Shown here piece after piece: positions 17,014-25,035 of a stretch of DNA of 44,799 nucleotides; position 1 is the stretch's first letter; each line of letters begins with the position of its first letter. The position numbers and the translations under genes are program-made. Source of the DNA: Candidatus Poseidoniales archaeon (lineage in GTDB: Archaea; Thermoplasmatota; Poseidoniia; Poseidoniales; Poseidoniaceae); contig JACETE010000003.1 in assembly GCA_013911465.1 (NCBI GenBank), forward strand, positions 1 to 44,799. The letters are read 5' to 3'. Under the pieces are notes generated by a model, which had not been told where the DNA came from, did no database searches, and saw only the letters and a list, made by a program, of their open reading frames with translations.

Positions 17014-17529
17014 TCACTCCGCTGCAGCTTCTTCCTCACCGAGCAACTTGTCAAGGCCGATGTTTCCGGCATCAACAACTTTGAGATTGATTTGTCGCGT
17101 ATCTTGTGTGATTGTGTTTCCACGGAAGACACGTCGCTTTCGCATACCTTCTGGCTTGTATCGGAATCGCTTCTTTTCACCCTTCTTGGTCTTGGAAACG
17201 AGGCTGTGTCCTTTGAAACCTGTCGATGCAGTGACGAGAATGGCTTGTCGAGAACCTCCCTCGAGATCTCGACGCATTGGTGTCCCTGTCTTGTCAGATC
17301 CACCTGTTATTTCGAGTTTGTAACCGGTCAAGGTTGATTCACCTTCTCCGACGAAGATTCCATCGATGACATCACCGATCTTCTTTCCGAGCAATTGAGC
17401 ATGATTATTTCCAGAAATAACAGTCTTGAAGGAAGGTGAATAGGTCTTCTCCTTACCGTTCTTGGTGGTACGGGTCAACTTGGTAGTGGTGTCGTTGACC
17501 ACTGCAACAAATGAATTTCCATCAGCCAT
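17014..17529 (-). CDS. rps6e: 30S ribosomal protein S6e
   Basis: Small-subunit ribosomal protein of archaea and eukaryotes. The family signature GGSDKTGTPMRRD is present, as is the basic RKRRVFRGNTI segment, with a short acidic tail at the C-terminus. From ATG 17529 it has 171 residues; the frame extends to a TTG at 17547, but GAGG lies 8-10 bases before ATG 17529 and that start gives the conserved N-terminus. A 42-base gap separates it from aIF2-gamma. The protein is longer at the C-terminus than the shortest archaeal S6e versions, with an added acidic segment (LGEEEAAAE). Confidence 0.95.
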   Translation of the reverse strand: MADGNSFVAVVNDTTTKLTRTTKNGKEKTYSPSFKTVISGNNHAQLLGKKIGDVIDGIFVGEGESTLTGYKLEITGGSDKTGTPMRRDLEGGSRQAILVTASTGFKGHSLVSKTKKGEKKRFRYKPEGMRKRRVFRGNTITQDTRQINLKVVDAGNIGLDKLLGEEEAAAE

Positions 17530-17565
17530 GGTGCATTCCTCTAGCAACCTAGCGACAAACGACCC

Positions 17566-17575
17566 CTATTTAGCC
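17566..17575 (-). promoter_or_regulatory. Probable TATA box of the S6e operon
   Basis: The minus strand reads GGCTAAATAG, centred about 41 bases before ATG 17529. This would leave a short leader holding the GAGG ribosome binding site. Confidence 0.4.
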
Positions 17576-17593
17576 TCACCGCATGCTATTTGT

Positions 17594-18853
17594 TCATTTG
17601 CGTTTGAGTTTTCGTGCGACACGACCTTCAATTCGTGCAGCCACATCAACTGGGAGGGCATGTGGCATCGAAATATGGGTCGTTCTTCCCCGGCCCTCGC
17701 CAACGGTGTCAACTCGAGTGGCGATGATGCTCAATCCCTCGATTTGTTTGAGGAACTTCCAGACCGTAGTGTGACTTCGGGGTTTAACTTCGTATTCTTC
17801 ACAAATGACAGCATAAATTGATTCAACATCTTTGCTCGTCATGAATTCTGCTTTTCGTAAGCGACGACAGATGCCAAGCAAGACCAACATTGAATGTCCC
17901 GATAGTTCGTCGAGAACGTCCTCAGGCATGACTTGTGGAACCTCTCTCGCTTTGGTTTGAACATGCTCAGCCATGAGTTGCTTCATCCCTTCAGATTCGG
18001 CATGCTCCACAGCAGCTCCCAGCAATTCAATCACTTGTCGTGCATCACCCGAGGGTGCGGCTGAGGTTGCAATCAATTTCAAGATTTCATCATCCCATGA
18101 TTTTGGATTCAAGGCAGCCTCTGCACGTTGCTGAGCAATGGCCTGGAGACCTTTCATATCGTAAGGAGGGATTGGTAAATGATTGGTGTGCCCAAACCGA
18201 GAAATAACAGCGTTTTCAAGAACATCAAGAACTTGTTCCTGGCTGATGAGGATGAGGGAGAGTGTGCCACTACCTTCCTGATCTTCATCGATTCGAAGCA
18301 ATTGATAGATGAGATCATTCCCTGATTTGCGCAGTAAATGATCGACTTCATCCAAGACGATGATCAGATGTCGGCCGTTGTTTCTTAGCAATTTTCTGAG
18401 ACTGCTTAGCAACTCGCCCATTGAAAGCCCTCTGTCAGGATGGCCAGGATCCAATGACTGGACAATTCGTTGCGCTACACGAACATTGGTCGTCGCATTC
18501 CGACAATTGATGTGGACGCTTCTCAACGGTCGTTTGTTTCGGAGGTGGTGGCGTATATCCCGGCAAAAGGTGCGGGCAAGAAGCGTCTTCCCGCTTCCTA
18601 CTGGACCGGTAATGACCACGTTAGCGCTTCCATTTGGATGGGCAATGGAATGGAATTTCCCTGCAAGATTCTGCTGAATACTCTCTCGTCCTACCATCTC
18701 TTCTGGAATGTAGTCAAAGTCCAGAGGATCAGGATTCAGAAGGATGAATCCTGAACCAATTCGGTCGAGGTAGTCGCTCATGTTGATTGCATCTTGATGC
18801 CAACCGTTCTTGAACACTCGCTCTTTCTCAGAGGAAAAAAGACCGAAGTTCAA
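17594..18853 (-). CDS. cdc6: Orc1/Cdc6 replication initiator
   Basis: AAA+ replication initiator that binds origin boxes and loads the MCM helicase. It has Walker A GPVGSGKT (83-90), Walker B LIIVLDEVDHLL, the sensor-2 region GDARQVIELLGAAVEHAE, and a C-terminal winged helix (SHTTVWKFLKQIEGLSIIATRVD...). Length is 419 residues from TTG 18853, which overlaps the dph2 stop as TTGA. ATG 18781 (MSDYLDRIGSGF) would give 395 residues and is a fair alternative; neither has a strong ribosome binding site. There is no intergenic space upstream, so an origin, often found next to this gene in archaea, cannot lie immediately 5' of it here. Confidence 0.92.
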   Translation of the reverse strand: MNFGLFSSEKERVFKNGWHQDAINMSDYLDRIGSGFILLNPDPLDFDYIPEEMVGRESIQQNLAGKFHSIAHPNGSANVVITGPVGSGKTLLARTFCRDIRHHLRNKRPLRSVHINCRNATTNVRVAQRIVQSLDPGHPDRGLSMGELLSSLRKLLRNNGRHLIIVLDEVDHLLRKSGNDLIYQLLRIDEDQEGSGTLSLILISQEQVLDVLENAVISRFGHTNHLPIPPYDMKGLQAIAQQRAEAALNPKSWDDEILKLIATSAAPSGDARQVIELLGAAVEHAESEGMKQLMAEHVQTKAREVPQVMPEDVLDELSGHSMLVLLGICRRLRKAEFMTSKDVESIYAVICEEYEVKPRSHTTVWKFLKQIEGLSIIATRVDTVGEGRGRTTHISMPHALPVDVAARIEGRVARKLKRK

Positions 18854-19959
18854 GGAATCTCATCGAATTGATACCCAAGTTCCCATTTCTTCTCACCAAG
18901 AGCCACTTCAAGCTCAAACGGTGTAATGAGAGGTTTTGCATACTTTACAGCATCATCAATCGCTATTCTCGGGCAAGCCGTATTGACGAAAGCATCAACT
19001 GGATAGAAATCAATCAATTCCGGACCGACGTGCTCAAGGGCGAGAAGATATCCTTTCTTCCCATGCTTCTCAAGCAAACGCTTCATTCGAAGGGCGAGTG
19101 TTCTTCGCATCTGACCAGGTTTTTCACCGATCAAAATTCCAAACTTCTGTGCATCCATCGAGGACATAATCAAGCCGAATCGCTGGCGAAGGATTCGGTC
19201 AATTCGTTCGAACGACATTTCGATAGCATCACCAGAGTACGGATCAAGCATAGCCAGAGGCTTTCCCGTATGGAGGACAAGACCGATTGGATGAAAGTCA
19301 CCGCTTCCGAGGAAGAGGTAGTGTCCTATCGTGTCGTCATCGCCTGAATAGTTGCAACCAAGAACTTGGCCAGGGAACGTAAGACGAGCCCCGCCCATCG
19401 GTATTGTAACATCGAAACCTGCTTTTTCAAGTCGGTCATGGAACTGAGGCAAGAGGTGAAGATGTTGGATGCTTCCAACAAGGCCGAGTTTGGTATCCTT
19501 GAGTGGCGTCATCCTTCCTACTGCATCCATGAAACGCTCCTGTGCTTCCTCTTCGCTCATTTCAGGCGCAGTGGCTTGTTCGGCCATCCTATTCTTGGCG
19601 ATTTGAAGATGAGCATTGAGCATAGGGATGACCGGAGCGAGTTCTGGATCCCCGTCGTAGGTCACATCGATGAATTGTGTAGGCATCCCAGAATCGATGT
19701 TCATTTGTGAATGGCCCATGTGAGCCACAAGTTCAACTCCCATCATTTTCATCTTGTCGTGAACAAGATCGCATGCACCGTAACAAGGGTCTGCGGCGAG
19801 GACAACCTTGGCCCCTGAGCCAGATTCGATTTCATCCATCATTTCGAGGGCTTGCATCTTCAAACCTTCAGGGACTTGGAGTGCAACCAAACGATTGTCG
19901 TTCTTTTGAATCCGTTCAATTAATTCTTCCAATTGGAAATCGTGTCGGTCTAAATCCAT
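18850..19959 (-). CDS. dph2: Diphthamide synthase Dph2 (2-(3-amino-3-carboxypropyl)histidine synthase)
   Basis: Noncanonical radical-SAM enzyme that transfers the 3-amino-3-carboxypropyl group of S-adenosylmethionine to a histidine of elongation factor 2, the first step of diphthamide synthesis. The three cysteines that hold the 4Fe-4S cluster in archaeal Dph2 can be placed at Cys59 (ADPCYGACD), Cys202 (VLGCNYSG) and Cys329 (NTACPRIAIDD). Length is 369 residues, slightly long because of a helical insert around 120-155. The ATG at 19959 follows GAGGTGAT inside the end of the phosphoribosyltransferase gene, and the stop overlaps the cdc6 start, so three genes are coupled. Confidence 0.95.
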   Translation of the reverse strand: MDLDRHDFQLEELIERIQKNDNRLVALQVPEGLKMQALEMMDEIESGSGAKVVLAADPCYGACDLVHDKMKMMGVELVAHMGHSQMNIDSGMPTQFIDVTYDGDPELAPVIPMLNAHLQIAKNRMAEQATAPEMSEEEAQERFMDAVGRMTPLKDTKLGLVGSIQHLHLLPQFHDRLEKAGFDVTIPMGGARLTFPGQVLGCNYSGDDDTIGHYLFLGSGDFHPIGLVLHTGKPLAMLDPYSGDAIEMSFERIDRILRQRFGLIMSSMDAQKFGILIGEKPGQMRRTLALRMKRLLEKHGKKGYLLALEHVGPELIDFYPVDAFVNTACPRIAIDDAVKYAKPLITPFELEVALGEKKWELGYQFDEIP

Positions 19960-20541
19960 TCAAATCACCTCGCCGAGAAGAACAACCTTCCCTCCATCCA
20001 TATCAAGGCGAACAATGGATGAAATTTGAATGTGAGGATATTTTTCTTGCAATTGTTGGAGTCCAGGGCCTTTCTCGACAACAACGATGACGGATTCGAT
20101 GATTGCTCCTAGTGATTCAACACCTTTGATGATAGCATCGAGAGTTCCACCTGTAGAGAGAACATCATCGACGATGAGGATTCGTTCGCCTTCTTGGATG
20201 TCATTCAGATACATCGAACCCTTCGAATATCCAGTCGACTGATCAATAGCAAGTTCTCCTTCAAGACCATAGGATCGTTTTCGAACAACCACCTGAGGTC
20301 GATTGTTCCGCATCGACAAGGGACTTGTAAGTGGAAGTCCCATTGCTTCAATTCCCAGAATGAGATCGACTGAATCCCAATCTATTGCGGCCTCAATTAA
20401 CTCAACGACTGCAGTTAGGACAGAAGGGTCCAGTCTCGGAACACCATCGGTTAATGGATGGATGAAATAGGGGTAATCGCCCTTCCAAATAATCGGCGCA
20501 GCGAGGAGTGACTCCTTTAGACGCTGCAATGAATCGGACAT
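19960..20541 (-). CDS. hpt: Archaeal-type hypoxanthine/purine phosphoribosyltransferase
   Basis: Purine salvage enzyme transferring ribose-5-phosphate from PRPP to a purine base. The PRPP loop ILIVDDVLSTGGT (121-133) is perfect, and the N-terminal APIIWKGDYPYFIHPLTDGVP segment is characteristic of the archaeal hypoxanthine PRTase group related to adenine PRTase and PurR. VDLILGIEAMGLPL precedes the catalytic part. The length of 193 residues is normal. An adenine or xanthine specificity cannot be excluded. It is sandwiched between the GcvH-like gene (13 bases upstream) and dph2 (abutting). Confidence 0.9.
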   Translation of the reverse strand: MSDSLQRLKESLLAAPIIWKGDYPYFIHPLTDGVPRLDPSVLTAVVELIEAAIDWDSVDLILGIEAMGLPLTSPLSMRNNRPQVVVRKRSYGLEGELAIDQSTGYSKGSMYLNDIQEGERILIVDDVLSTGGTLDAIIKGVESLGAIIESVIVVVEKGPGLQQLQEKYPHIQISSIVRLDMDGGKVVLLGEVI

Positions 20542-20554
20542 AATTCCACTTCAT

Positions 20555-20959
20555 TCAGAGTTCGGAGAGATACTCAACGTATTCATCGGGTTCGAGGAGA
20601 TTCTCCATGTCGAACTGGAACGGTTGAAGGACCAAAATCCAACCAAGGTCATAGGCGGACTCATTGACCAAATCCGGGTTGATTTCTACTTCTCCATTGA
20701 CCTCTGTGATTGTTCCTGAAAAGGGAGCTGTAAAGGCAATTTTTTCGTCAGCAGTCCATAATGAGAACATGTCTTGACCTTCATCAACGACAGTTTCTGC
20801 TTGAGGTAGAATGACTCGGAGAACCTCTCCGATTTCTACGCCCATGAACTCACTGATGCCGACCATGATCTTCTCGTCGTCTTTCTCTTGGTACCATAGA
20901 TGGTCAATCGAGTACTTTCGGTTGTGTGCGATGTTAAATTCCACGACTTCTTCATCCAA
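20555..20959 (-). CDS. GcvH-like lipoyl-domain protein with displaced lysine
   Basis: A 134-residue protein with the glycine-cleavage H fold pattern: an N-terminal HLWYQEKDDEKIMVGISEF strand region, the EIGEVLRVILPQAETVV segment, the FSGTITEVN turn and the ending NPDLVNESAYDLGWILVLQP. In ordinary GcvH the lipoylated lysine lies 8 residues before the Pro of the AP(V)SG turn. Here that place is Asp71 and the only nearby lysine, Lys73, is shifted by two. No gcvT, gcvP or lipoate ligase gene is in the window. It may be a GcvH with a rearranged hairpin or a non-lipoylated homologue. The start is TTG 20959 with AGGTGAT 5 bases before it. Confidence 0.8.
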   Translation of the reverse strand: MDEEVVEFNIAHNRKYSIDHLWYQEKDDEKIMVGISEFMGVEIGEVLRVILPQAETVVDEGQDMFSLWTADEKIAFTAPFSGTITEVNGEVEINPDLVNESAYDLGWILVLQPFQFDMENLLEPDEYVEYLSEL

Positions 20960-21041
20960 GTCATATCACCTATACGCGCCTCAAACATCTCCTATTTGAA
21001 CCATCGCTATTATTGCAGTGATACGGCCATAGCACATTCAT

Positions 21042-21060
21042 TAAGTGAAGACCTCACTTA
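21042..21060. promoter_or_regulatory. Perfect inverted repeat TAAGTGA-AGACC-TCACTTA
   Basis: Seven-base perfect arms with a five-base spacer lie 19 bases before the acyl-CoA dehydrogenase start, in the 119-base gap between divergent genes. The size and place suit a dimeric repressor operator near the transcription start. Confidence 0.6.
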
Positions 21061-21078
21061 GCGTGTACTGGTGAGGAT

Positions 21079-22248
21079 ATGGACTTCAAAGCAACCGATG
21101 AACAAGACATGATTCGAGAGATGGTTCGTGATTTCGCAGAAACAGTTCTCGCACCTACGGTAGAGCATCGGGATCAAACACAAACTCCTCCCTCAGAGGA
21201 ATGGCAACAGTTCCTGGAACTCGGACTGCAAGGCGTTACCGTCCCTGAAGCCTACGGCGGAATGCCCGTCGACGACATCTCTGAGTCAATCATTGTCGAA
21301 GAACTTGCTCGAGTCGATCCATCCTTCTCTGTGATGTATTGTGTTCATGTTGGATTGTGTGCAAAAACCATTTCGCTTCATGGTGACGATTACCAGAGAG
21401 AAACCTACCTTCCTCGCCTTGCAAACGGCGAAGTAGGCGCATACTCACTTTCTGAAGCCGGGGCAGGAACTGATGCTGCTGCCATGTCATGCAAAGCGAA
21501 GTTGTCCGATGACGGAACCCATTACATCCTCAACGGAGAAAAGATGTGGGTCACGAACGGTGCTCAAGCCAAGATCATTGTGCTCTTCGCCAAAGATGTC
21601 GATCACCCTGATTATGGTGTCAAAAGGCACGGCGGCACAACAGCTTTCATTGTCGACTCATCGTTCGAAGGGTTCTCAGTTGGTAAAAAAGAGGACAAAC
21701 TTGGTATTCGATCTTCGGACACGTGCACTCTCGTTTTGGAGGACTGCAAGGTTCCCGTTGAAAACATCATCAAAGGCGCTGGAAATGGATTCCCAATTGC
21801 AATGAATGCACTCGACAACTCACGAATTGGAATAGCTGCGCAAGCCCTTGGCATTGCTCAAGGAGCGTACGAAGCATCTCTCAAGTACGCACATGAACGG
21901 GAAGCATTTGGAAAACCAATTGCACATCATCAGATGATCATGGGGTATCTTGCTGACATGGCAACACGTATTGATGCTGCCCGCCTCTTGGTGTACAAGG
22001 CATCATGGGCAAAGCAACAACATTACGAACACGGAGGTCCACGCCATACGAAAGAAGCGAGTATGGCAAAACTCTACGCTGGAGATACCGCAATGTGGGT
22101 TTCAGAACGTGCAATTCAGGTCCATGGCGGCTATGGATACACCAAAGAATTCCCAGTGGAGCGATTTTTCAGAGATGCGAAGATCACGCAAATTTACGAA
22201 GGAACTCAAGAAGTCCAGCGCATTGTCGTTGCACGTAGCCTTCTATAG
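21079..22248 (+). CDS. Acyl-CoA dehydrogenase
   Basis: FAD flavoenzyme that introduces the trans-2 double bond in acyl-CoA during fatty-acid or branched-chain amino-acid breakdown. Family signatures: AYSLSEAGAGTDAAAM (flavin contact), WVTNGAQA, LGIRSSDTC, REAFGKPIAHHQ, QVHGGYGYTKEFPVERFFRDAKI, and the catalytic base Glu374 in IYEGTQEVQ, the position used by short- and medium-chain enzymes. The length of 389 residues is normal. GGTGAGG stands just before the ATG. The perfect inverted repeat at 21042-21060 suggests specific repression. The electron acceptor ETF and other beta-oxidation genes are not in the window, so chain length cannot be told. Confidence 0.95.
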   Translation: MDFKATDEQDMIREMVRDFAETVLAPTVEHRDQTQTPPSEEWQQFLELGLQGVTVPEAYGGMPVDDISESIIVEELARVDPSFSVMYCVHVGLCAKTISLHGDDYQRETYLPRLANGEVGAYSLSEAGAGTDAAAMSCKAKLSDDGTHYILNGEKMWVTNGAQAKIIVLFAKDVDHPDYGVKRHGGTTAFIVDSSFEGFSVGKKEDKLGIRSSDTCTLVLEDCKVPVENIIKGAGNGFPIAMNALDNSRIGIAAQALGIAQGAYEASLKYAHEREAFGKPIAHHQMIMGYLADMATRIDAARLLVYKASWAKQQHYEHGGPRHTKEASMAKLYAGDTAMWVSERAIQVHGGYGYTKEFPVERFFRDAKITQIYEGTQEVQRIVVARSLL

Positions 22249-23160
22249 GTACTGAAACTCTGTCGCGTCCAGAACTGCTCGTTGTCGGCCGAGGTTCCAA
22301 TCGCAGATTGTTGCCTCAGCTTCGATGTTGTGATTCGTCTGGAATGCCATGACTTGTTCTGTTGCATCAATTGGAAGCCTTAGTTCAACTTCGAAATTCA
22401 TGTCGTCGACCAGAGTACCGATGATCGTCATACCGTTTTTCATCGTTCCTTGTCCGACGAGTGTCTTTTCCACCGTCATGATCTGGATTTTGCATGGTTG
22501 AGTTGGCGATTGTTCAATCACATTTCGTCGTTCACTGTTCAGTTTCAGTGAACCAAGAAGTTCGATAAATCGACCGTGAGTTAGAGGTGCGCCATCATCG
22601 TCAAAGACGATGGGCTTTGGTTTTGCTTTTTCAGCCTCCTCTTGTTTTGCTTGTTCTTCGGCTAGGCGTTCAGCAGCCTCTCTTGCAAGTTCTTCTTCCA
22701 ACAAGCGTTGTTTTTCAGCCTCTTGTTGGCGAATAATTTCCTCAGCCTGTCTTCTGGCCTCTTCTTCAATTTCCTTATCCAGTTCTTCAAATTCATCAGC
22801 CTCAGGTTCAGGAGTCTCCTCAATTCCGCTTGGTAAACCAATTGCTTCGAAGTAGGTATGCAAATCTGCGACGGTGACGTTACCGTCCTTGTCCATGTCC
22901 AGAACAGACATGAGGCCGTTGATGACCCATCCAGGTGGCTGAGTTCCAGTTGTCTCTTGGAGAGCGTTGGAAAGTTCTTCTGATTGTATGACTGCATCCA
23001 TATTCGAATCAATCATTTTGATGATCTCGGCGCCGGTAAGCCCTGAACCAAGAAGCCAACTTGTGAATTGAGTGTTCAATTGCCCGATCATTGGGTTGGT
23101 AGCTACCATTTCGTTGATGTGCTGTTCCATTCTTGCTTTGAGCGCTTCTTTGACAGACAT
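22243..23160 (-). CDS. EF-hand and coiled-coil protein
   Basis: Unassigned 305-residue protein. Residues 40-100 hold two EF-hand loops, DSNMDAVIQSEE (51-62) and DMDKDGNVTVAD (88-99), with acidic residues in the calcium-binding places. A highly charged Glu/Arg/Ala coiled coil spans about 120-190, and a beta-rich C-terminal domain of roughly 100 residues follows (THGRFIELLGSL onward, ending VLDATEFQYL). There is no signal peptide or membrane segment, so it should be cytoplasmic, which is unusual for EF-hands in archaea. It overlaps the acyl-CoA dehydrogenase gene by 6 bases at the 3' ends. The role of the calcium site and the C-terminal domain is unknown. Confidence 0.75.
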   Translation of the reverse strand: MSVKEALKARMEQHINEMVATNPMIGQLNTQFTSWLLGSGLTGAEIIKMIDSNMDAVIQSEELSNALQETTGTQPPGWVINGLMSVLDMDKDGNVTVADLHTYFEAIGLPSGIEETPEPEADEFEELDKEIEEEARRQAEEIIRQQEAEKQRLLEEELAREAAERLAEEQAKQEEAEKAKPKPIVFDDDGAPLTHGRFIELLGSLKLNSERRNVIEQSPTQPCKIQIMTVEKTLVGQGTMKNGMTIIGTLVDDMNFEVELRLPIDATEQVMAFQTNHNIEAEATICDWNLGRQRAVLDATEFQYL

Positions 23161-23203
23161 TCATTCACGTCCTACCTTGGTTGGGTATGTTGGGACTACT
23201 CTG

Positions 23204-24529
23204 TTAGGGGAATTGAAGTTTTGGCCAACGCGTGGTATCCTCCGATTGCCACGCCAATGTACAAAGAAGCGTGTCCATCTCTTCTAACGTTGATAAATTC
23301 CTTGCGATTTGCTCGTAAAAAAGCCATGCCTTCAAAGCACCAAGTTTGGGTCCCTGTGGTACGTTTGTTCTCTGCATGATGAACTCTCCATTCGCCAGAG
23401 GCTCTGCGTCAAAATTGATTCGAAGTTCATTAAGTCGAGCAATACGTTGGTCCACATCTTGTTCAGAATATGAGCGAGATTGATCGGAACGTTGAGTGAA
23501 GAGTTTCTCAATTTTGAGGTGTTGATAGCACCACGGGCCAAGTGCGACTGCATAAATCCGAAGAGCAGAATCCATGTCTGCAGGAAGGTTGCCCATTTTT
23601 GAATGCCGAAACAGGAGTTTTTTCTTTTCATTTCCACTCAAACGAAGTAAAGATGACACTGATTCACAATCTTTCGTTTCGAAATCGTTGAACAAAACAA
23701 CCAACCTATCGATGACATCGTCTCCCTCCAAGTCATTGAGAAGTTGAATCCGTGAATCTGATTGCAACCAATCTCTTGCAAAGAGTTGCTTCAAAATACC
23801 ATCATCTGCCATGCGCTGTACGATTTCGGAGGCATGTTTGCCAAGGAGGATGCGTTTGAATTCCGCCCAGATTCGTTCAGGTGCAATTCGATGAAGCATT
23901 GATTTTGTAGTCCGTAGAGCCTCTGCAAGTCGTTGTTCAGGCCACCATATGCCCGCATTCCCTTGGTCCATGAACCGATACGAGCGCATGATTCGCAACG
24001 CATCTTCAGACAATCGCTTGGTTGCATCCCCTACTGACCTGATTCGTTGCTGTTGCAAATCTCCGTACCCATCGAACGGGTCGTAGTAGCTTTGCTTTGA
24101 AACATCGACAGCAATGGAGTTCATCGTTAGGTCGCGGCGTGAGAGATCGACGAGCAGGGAATCGCCCCATTGAACTTCATCTGGCCTTCTGCCATCGTTG
24201 TAGCCATGCTCGGTTCGGAGTGTTGTAATTTCAAAACAATCTCCTTTGTTTCGAAAGGTGATTGTACCATAACGTTCCCCTGTGGGAATCGTATCGGGAT
24301 ATTCCTTCATCTCATCAGGAGTCATTGTGGATGCAAGGTCGTATTCGTTAATCTCCGTCCCAAGTATGGCATTTCTGTTTGCTCCGCCAACAATCCAAAC
24401 ATGCGCATTTTTGGAATCGAACCAATCGAGAATCTCGATAAGGCTTGATGGAAGGGCGTGAACCATCTTCACAAGTGCTGGAAGAAGCGGTAATTCCGTC
24501 ATTCCGCGAGTTGGGTGCATGCTCGACAT
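23204..24529 (-). CDS. cca: Class II (bacterial-type) CCA tRNA nucleotidyltransferase
   Basis: Polymerase-beta-superfamily enzyme expected to add CCA to tRNA 3' ends. The motifs are those of the class II (bacterial/eukaryotic) enzymes: VWIVGGANRNAILG, the metal site, FEITTLRTEHGYNDGRRP, RRDLTMNSIAVD (motif B), DPFDGYGDLQQQRIR (motif C), EDALRIMRSYRF (motif D) and ERIWAEFKRIL (motif E), followed by a helical C-terminal half. Archaea normally use the unrelated class I enzyme. The metal motif reads Glu62-Tyr-Asp64 instead of Asp-x-Asp, and the Arg-Asp after VGGA is Arg-Asn. A poly(A) polymerase of the same class, or a partial CC- or A-adding activity, is possible. ATG 24529 or ATG 24502 may be used. 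Confidence 0.88.
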   Translation of the reverse strand: MSSMHPTRGMTELPLLPALVKMVHALPSSLIEILDWFDSKNAHVWIVGGANRNAILGTEINEYDLASTMTPDEMKEYPDTIPTGERYGTITFRNKGDCFEITTLRTEHGYNDGRRPDEVQWGDSLLVDLSRRDLTMNSIAVDVSKQSYYDPFDGYGDLQQQRIRSVGDATKRLSEDALRIMRSYRFMDQGNAGIWWPEQRLAEALRTTKSMLHRIAPERIWAEFKRILLGKHASEIVQRMADDGILKQLFARDWLQSDSRIQLLNDLEGDDVIDRLVVLFNDFETKDCESVSSLLRLSGNEKKKLLFRHSKMGNLPADMDSALRIYAVALGPWCYQHLKIEKLFTQRSDQSRSYSEQDVDQRIARLNELRINFDAEPLANGEFIMQRTNVPQGPKLGALKAWLFYEQIARNLSTLEEMDTLLCTLAWQSEDTTRWPKLQFP

Positions 24530-24588
24530 TCATTCTCCCGTGTTCATGTAAGACAAAGCATTATCCCGTCAATTCCATTGGAAGAGCC

Positions 24589-25035
24589 ATGTCTTGGGAC
24601 GAAAGCGATGTACGGTTGGTTCCTGTTGAGTGGCTCAAAGCACATGAAGAAATCAAACAGAAGAACATGGAGAAATTGCTCCAAATGACGCTCAAGTGGG
24701 ATGGCTTTACCAAACCATTGATCGCAGACAAAGCAACTGGAACCATTCTCGACGGGCATCATCGATATGCAGTGGCCAAACGCCTAGAACTTGCCCGAAT
24801 TCCTGTCGTATGCATTGATTACCTCCATGATGAATCAGTAGAGTTGGAACTTTGGCCGGCTTCTCAATTGGACTCTATTTCAAAACAGGAAGTCATTGAT
24901 ATGGCTCTTTCATCAAAATTGTATCCGCCAAAGACGACACGACATCGAATCTCGGACCACTTGCCGCCGATTCATGTTTCATTGCATCGGCTTTCGTTGC
25001 TTACTCCGAGTCAGCCTGGCGAGACCGAATCGTAG
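24589..25035 (+). CDS. ParB/SerK-fold protein, possible free-serine kinase
   Basis: A 148-residue protein of the ParB/sulfiredoxin fold. Visible motifs are VPVEWLKAHEE (10-21), DGHHRYAVAKRL (55-66) and PPKTTRH (113-119). Archaeal ADP-dependent serine kinase SerK, which makes O-phosphoserine for cysteine synthesis, has the same fold with a glutamate after a similar H-E-E motif and the DGHHR loop, so this is a reasonable candidate, although it is shorter than the Thermococcus enzyme. A DNA-binding ParB role is less likely without a helix-turn-helix region. ATG 24589 follows GGAAGAG; the frame extends to 24445 but that part antisense-overlaps cca and has no support. Its 3' end overlaps the M61 gene by 35 bases. 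Confidence 0.7.
   Translation: MSWDESDVRLVPVEWLKAHEEIKQKNMEKLLQMTLKWDGFTKPLIADKATGTILDGHHRYAVAKRLELARIPVVCIDYLHDESVELELWPASQLDSISKQEVIDMALSSKLYPPKTTRHRISDHLPPIHVSLHRLSLLTPSQPGETES

Noticed and set aside
24445..24588. N-terminal extension of the SerK-like protein
   Set aside because: It overlaps the start of the opposite-strand CCA enzyme and has no motif; ATG 24589 has a ribosome binding site and begins the conserved domain.
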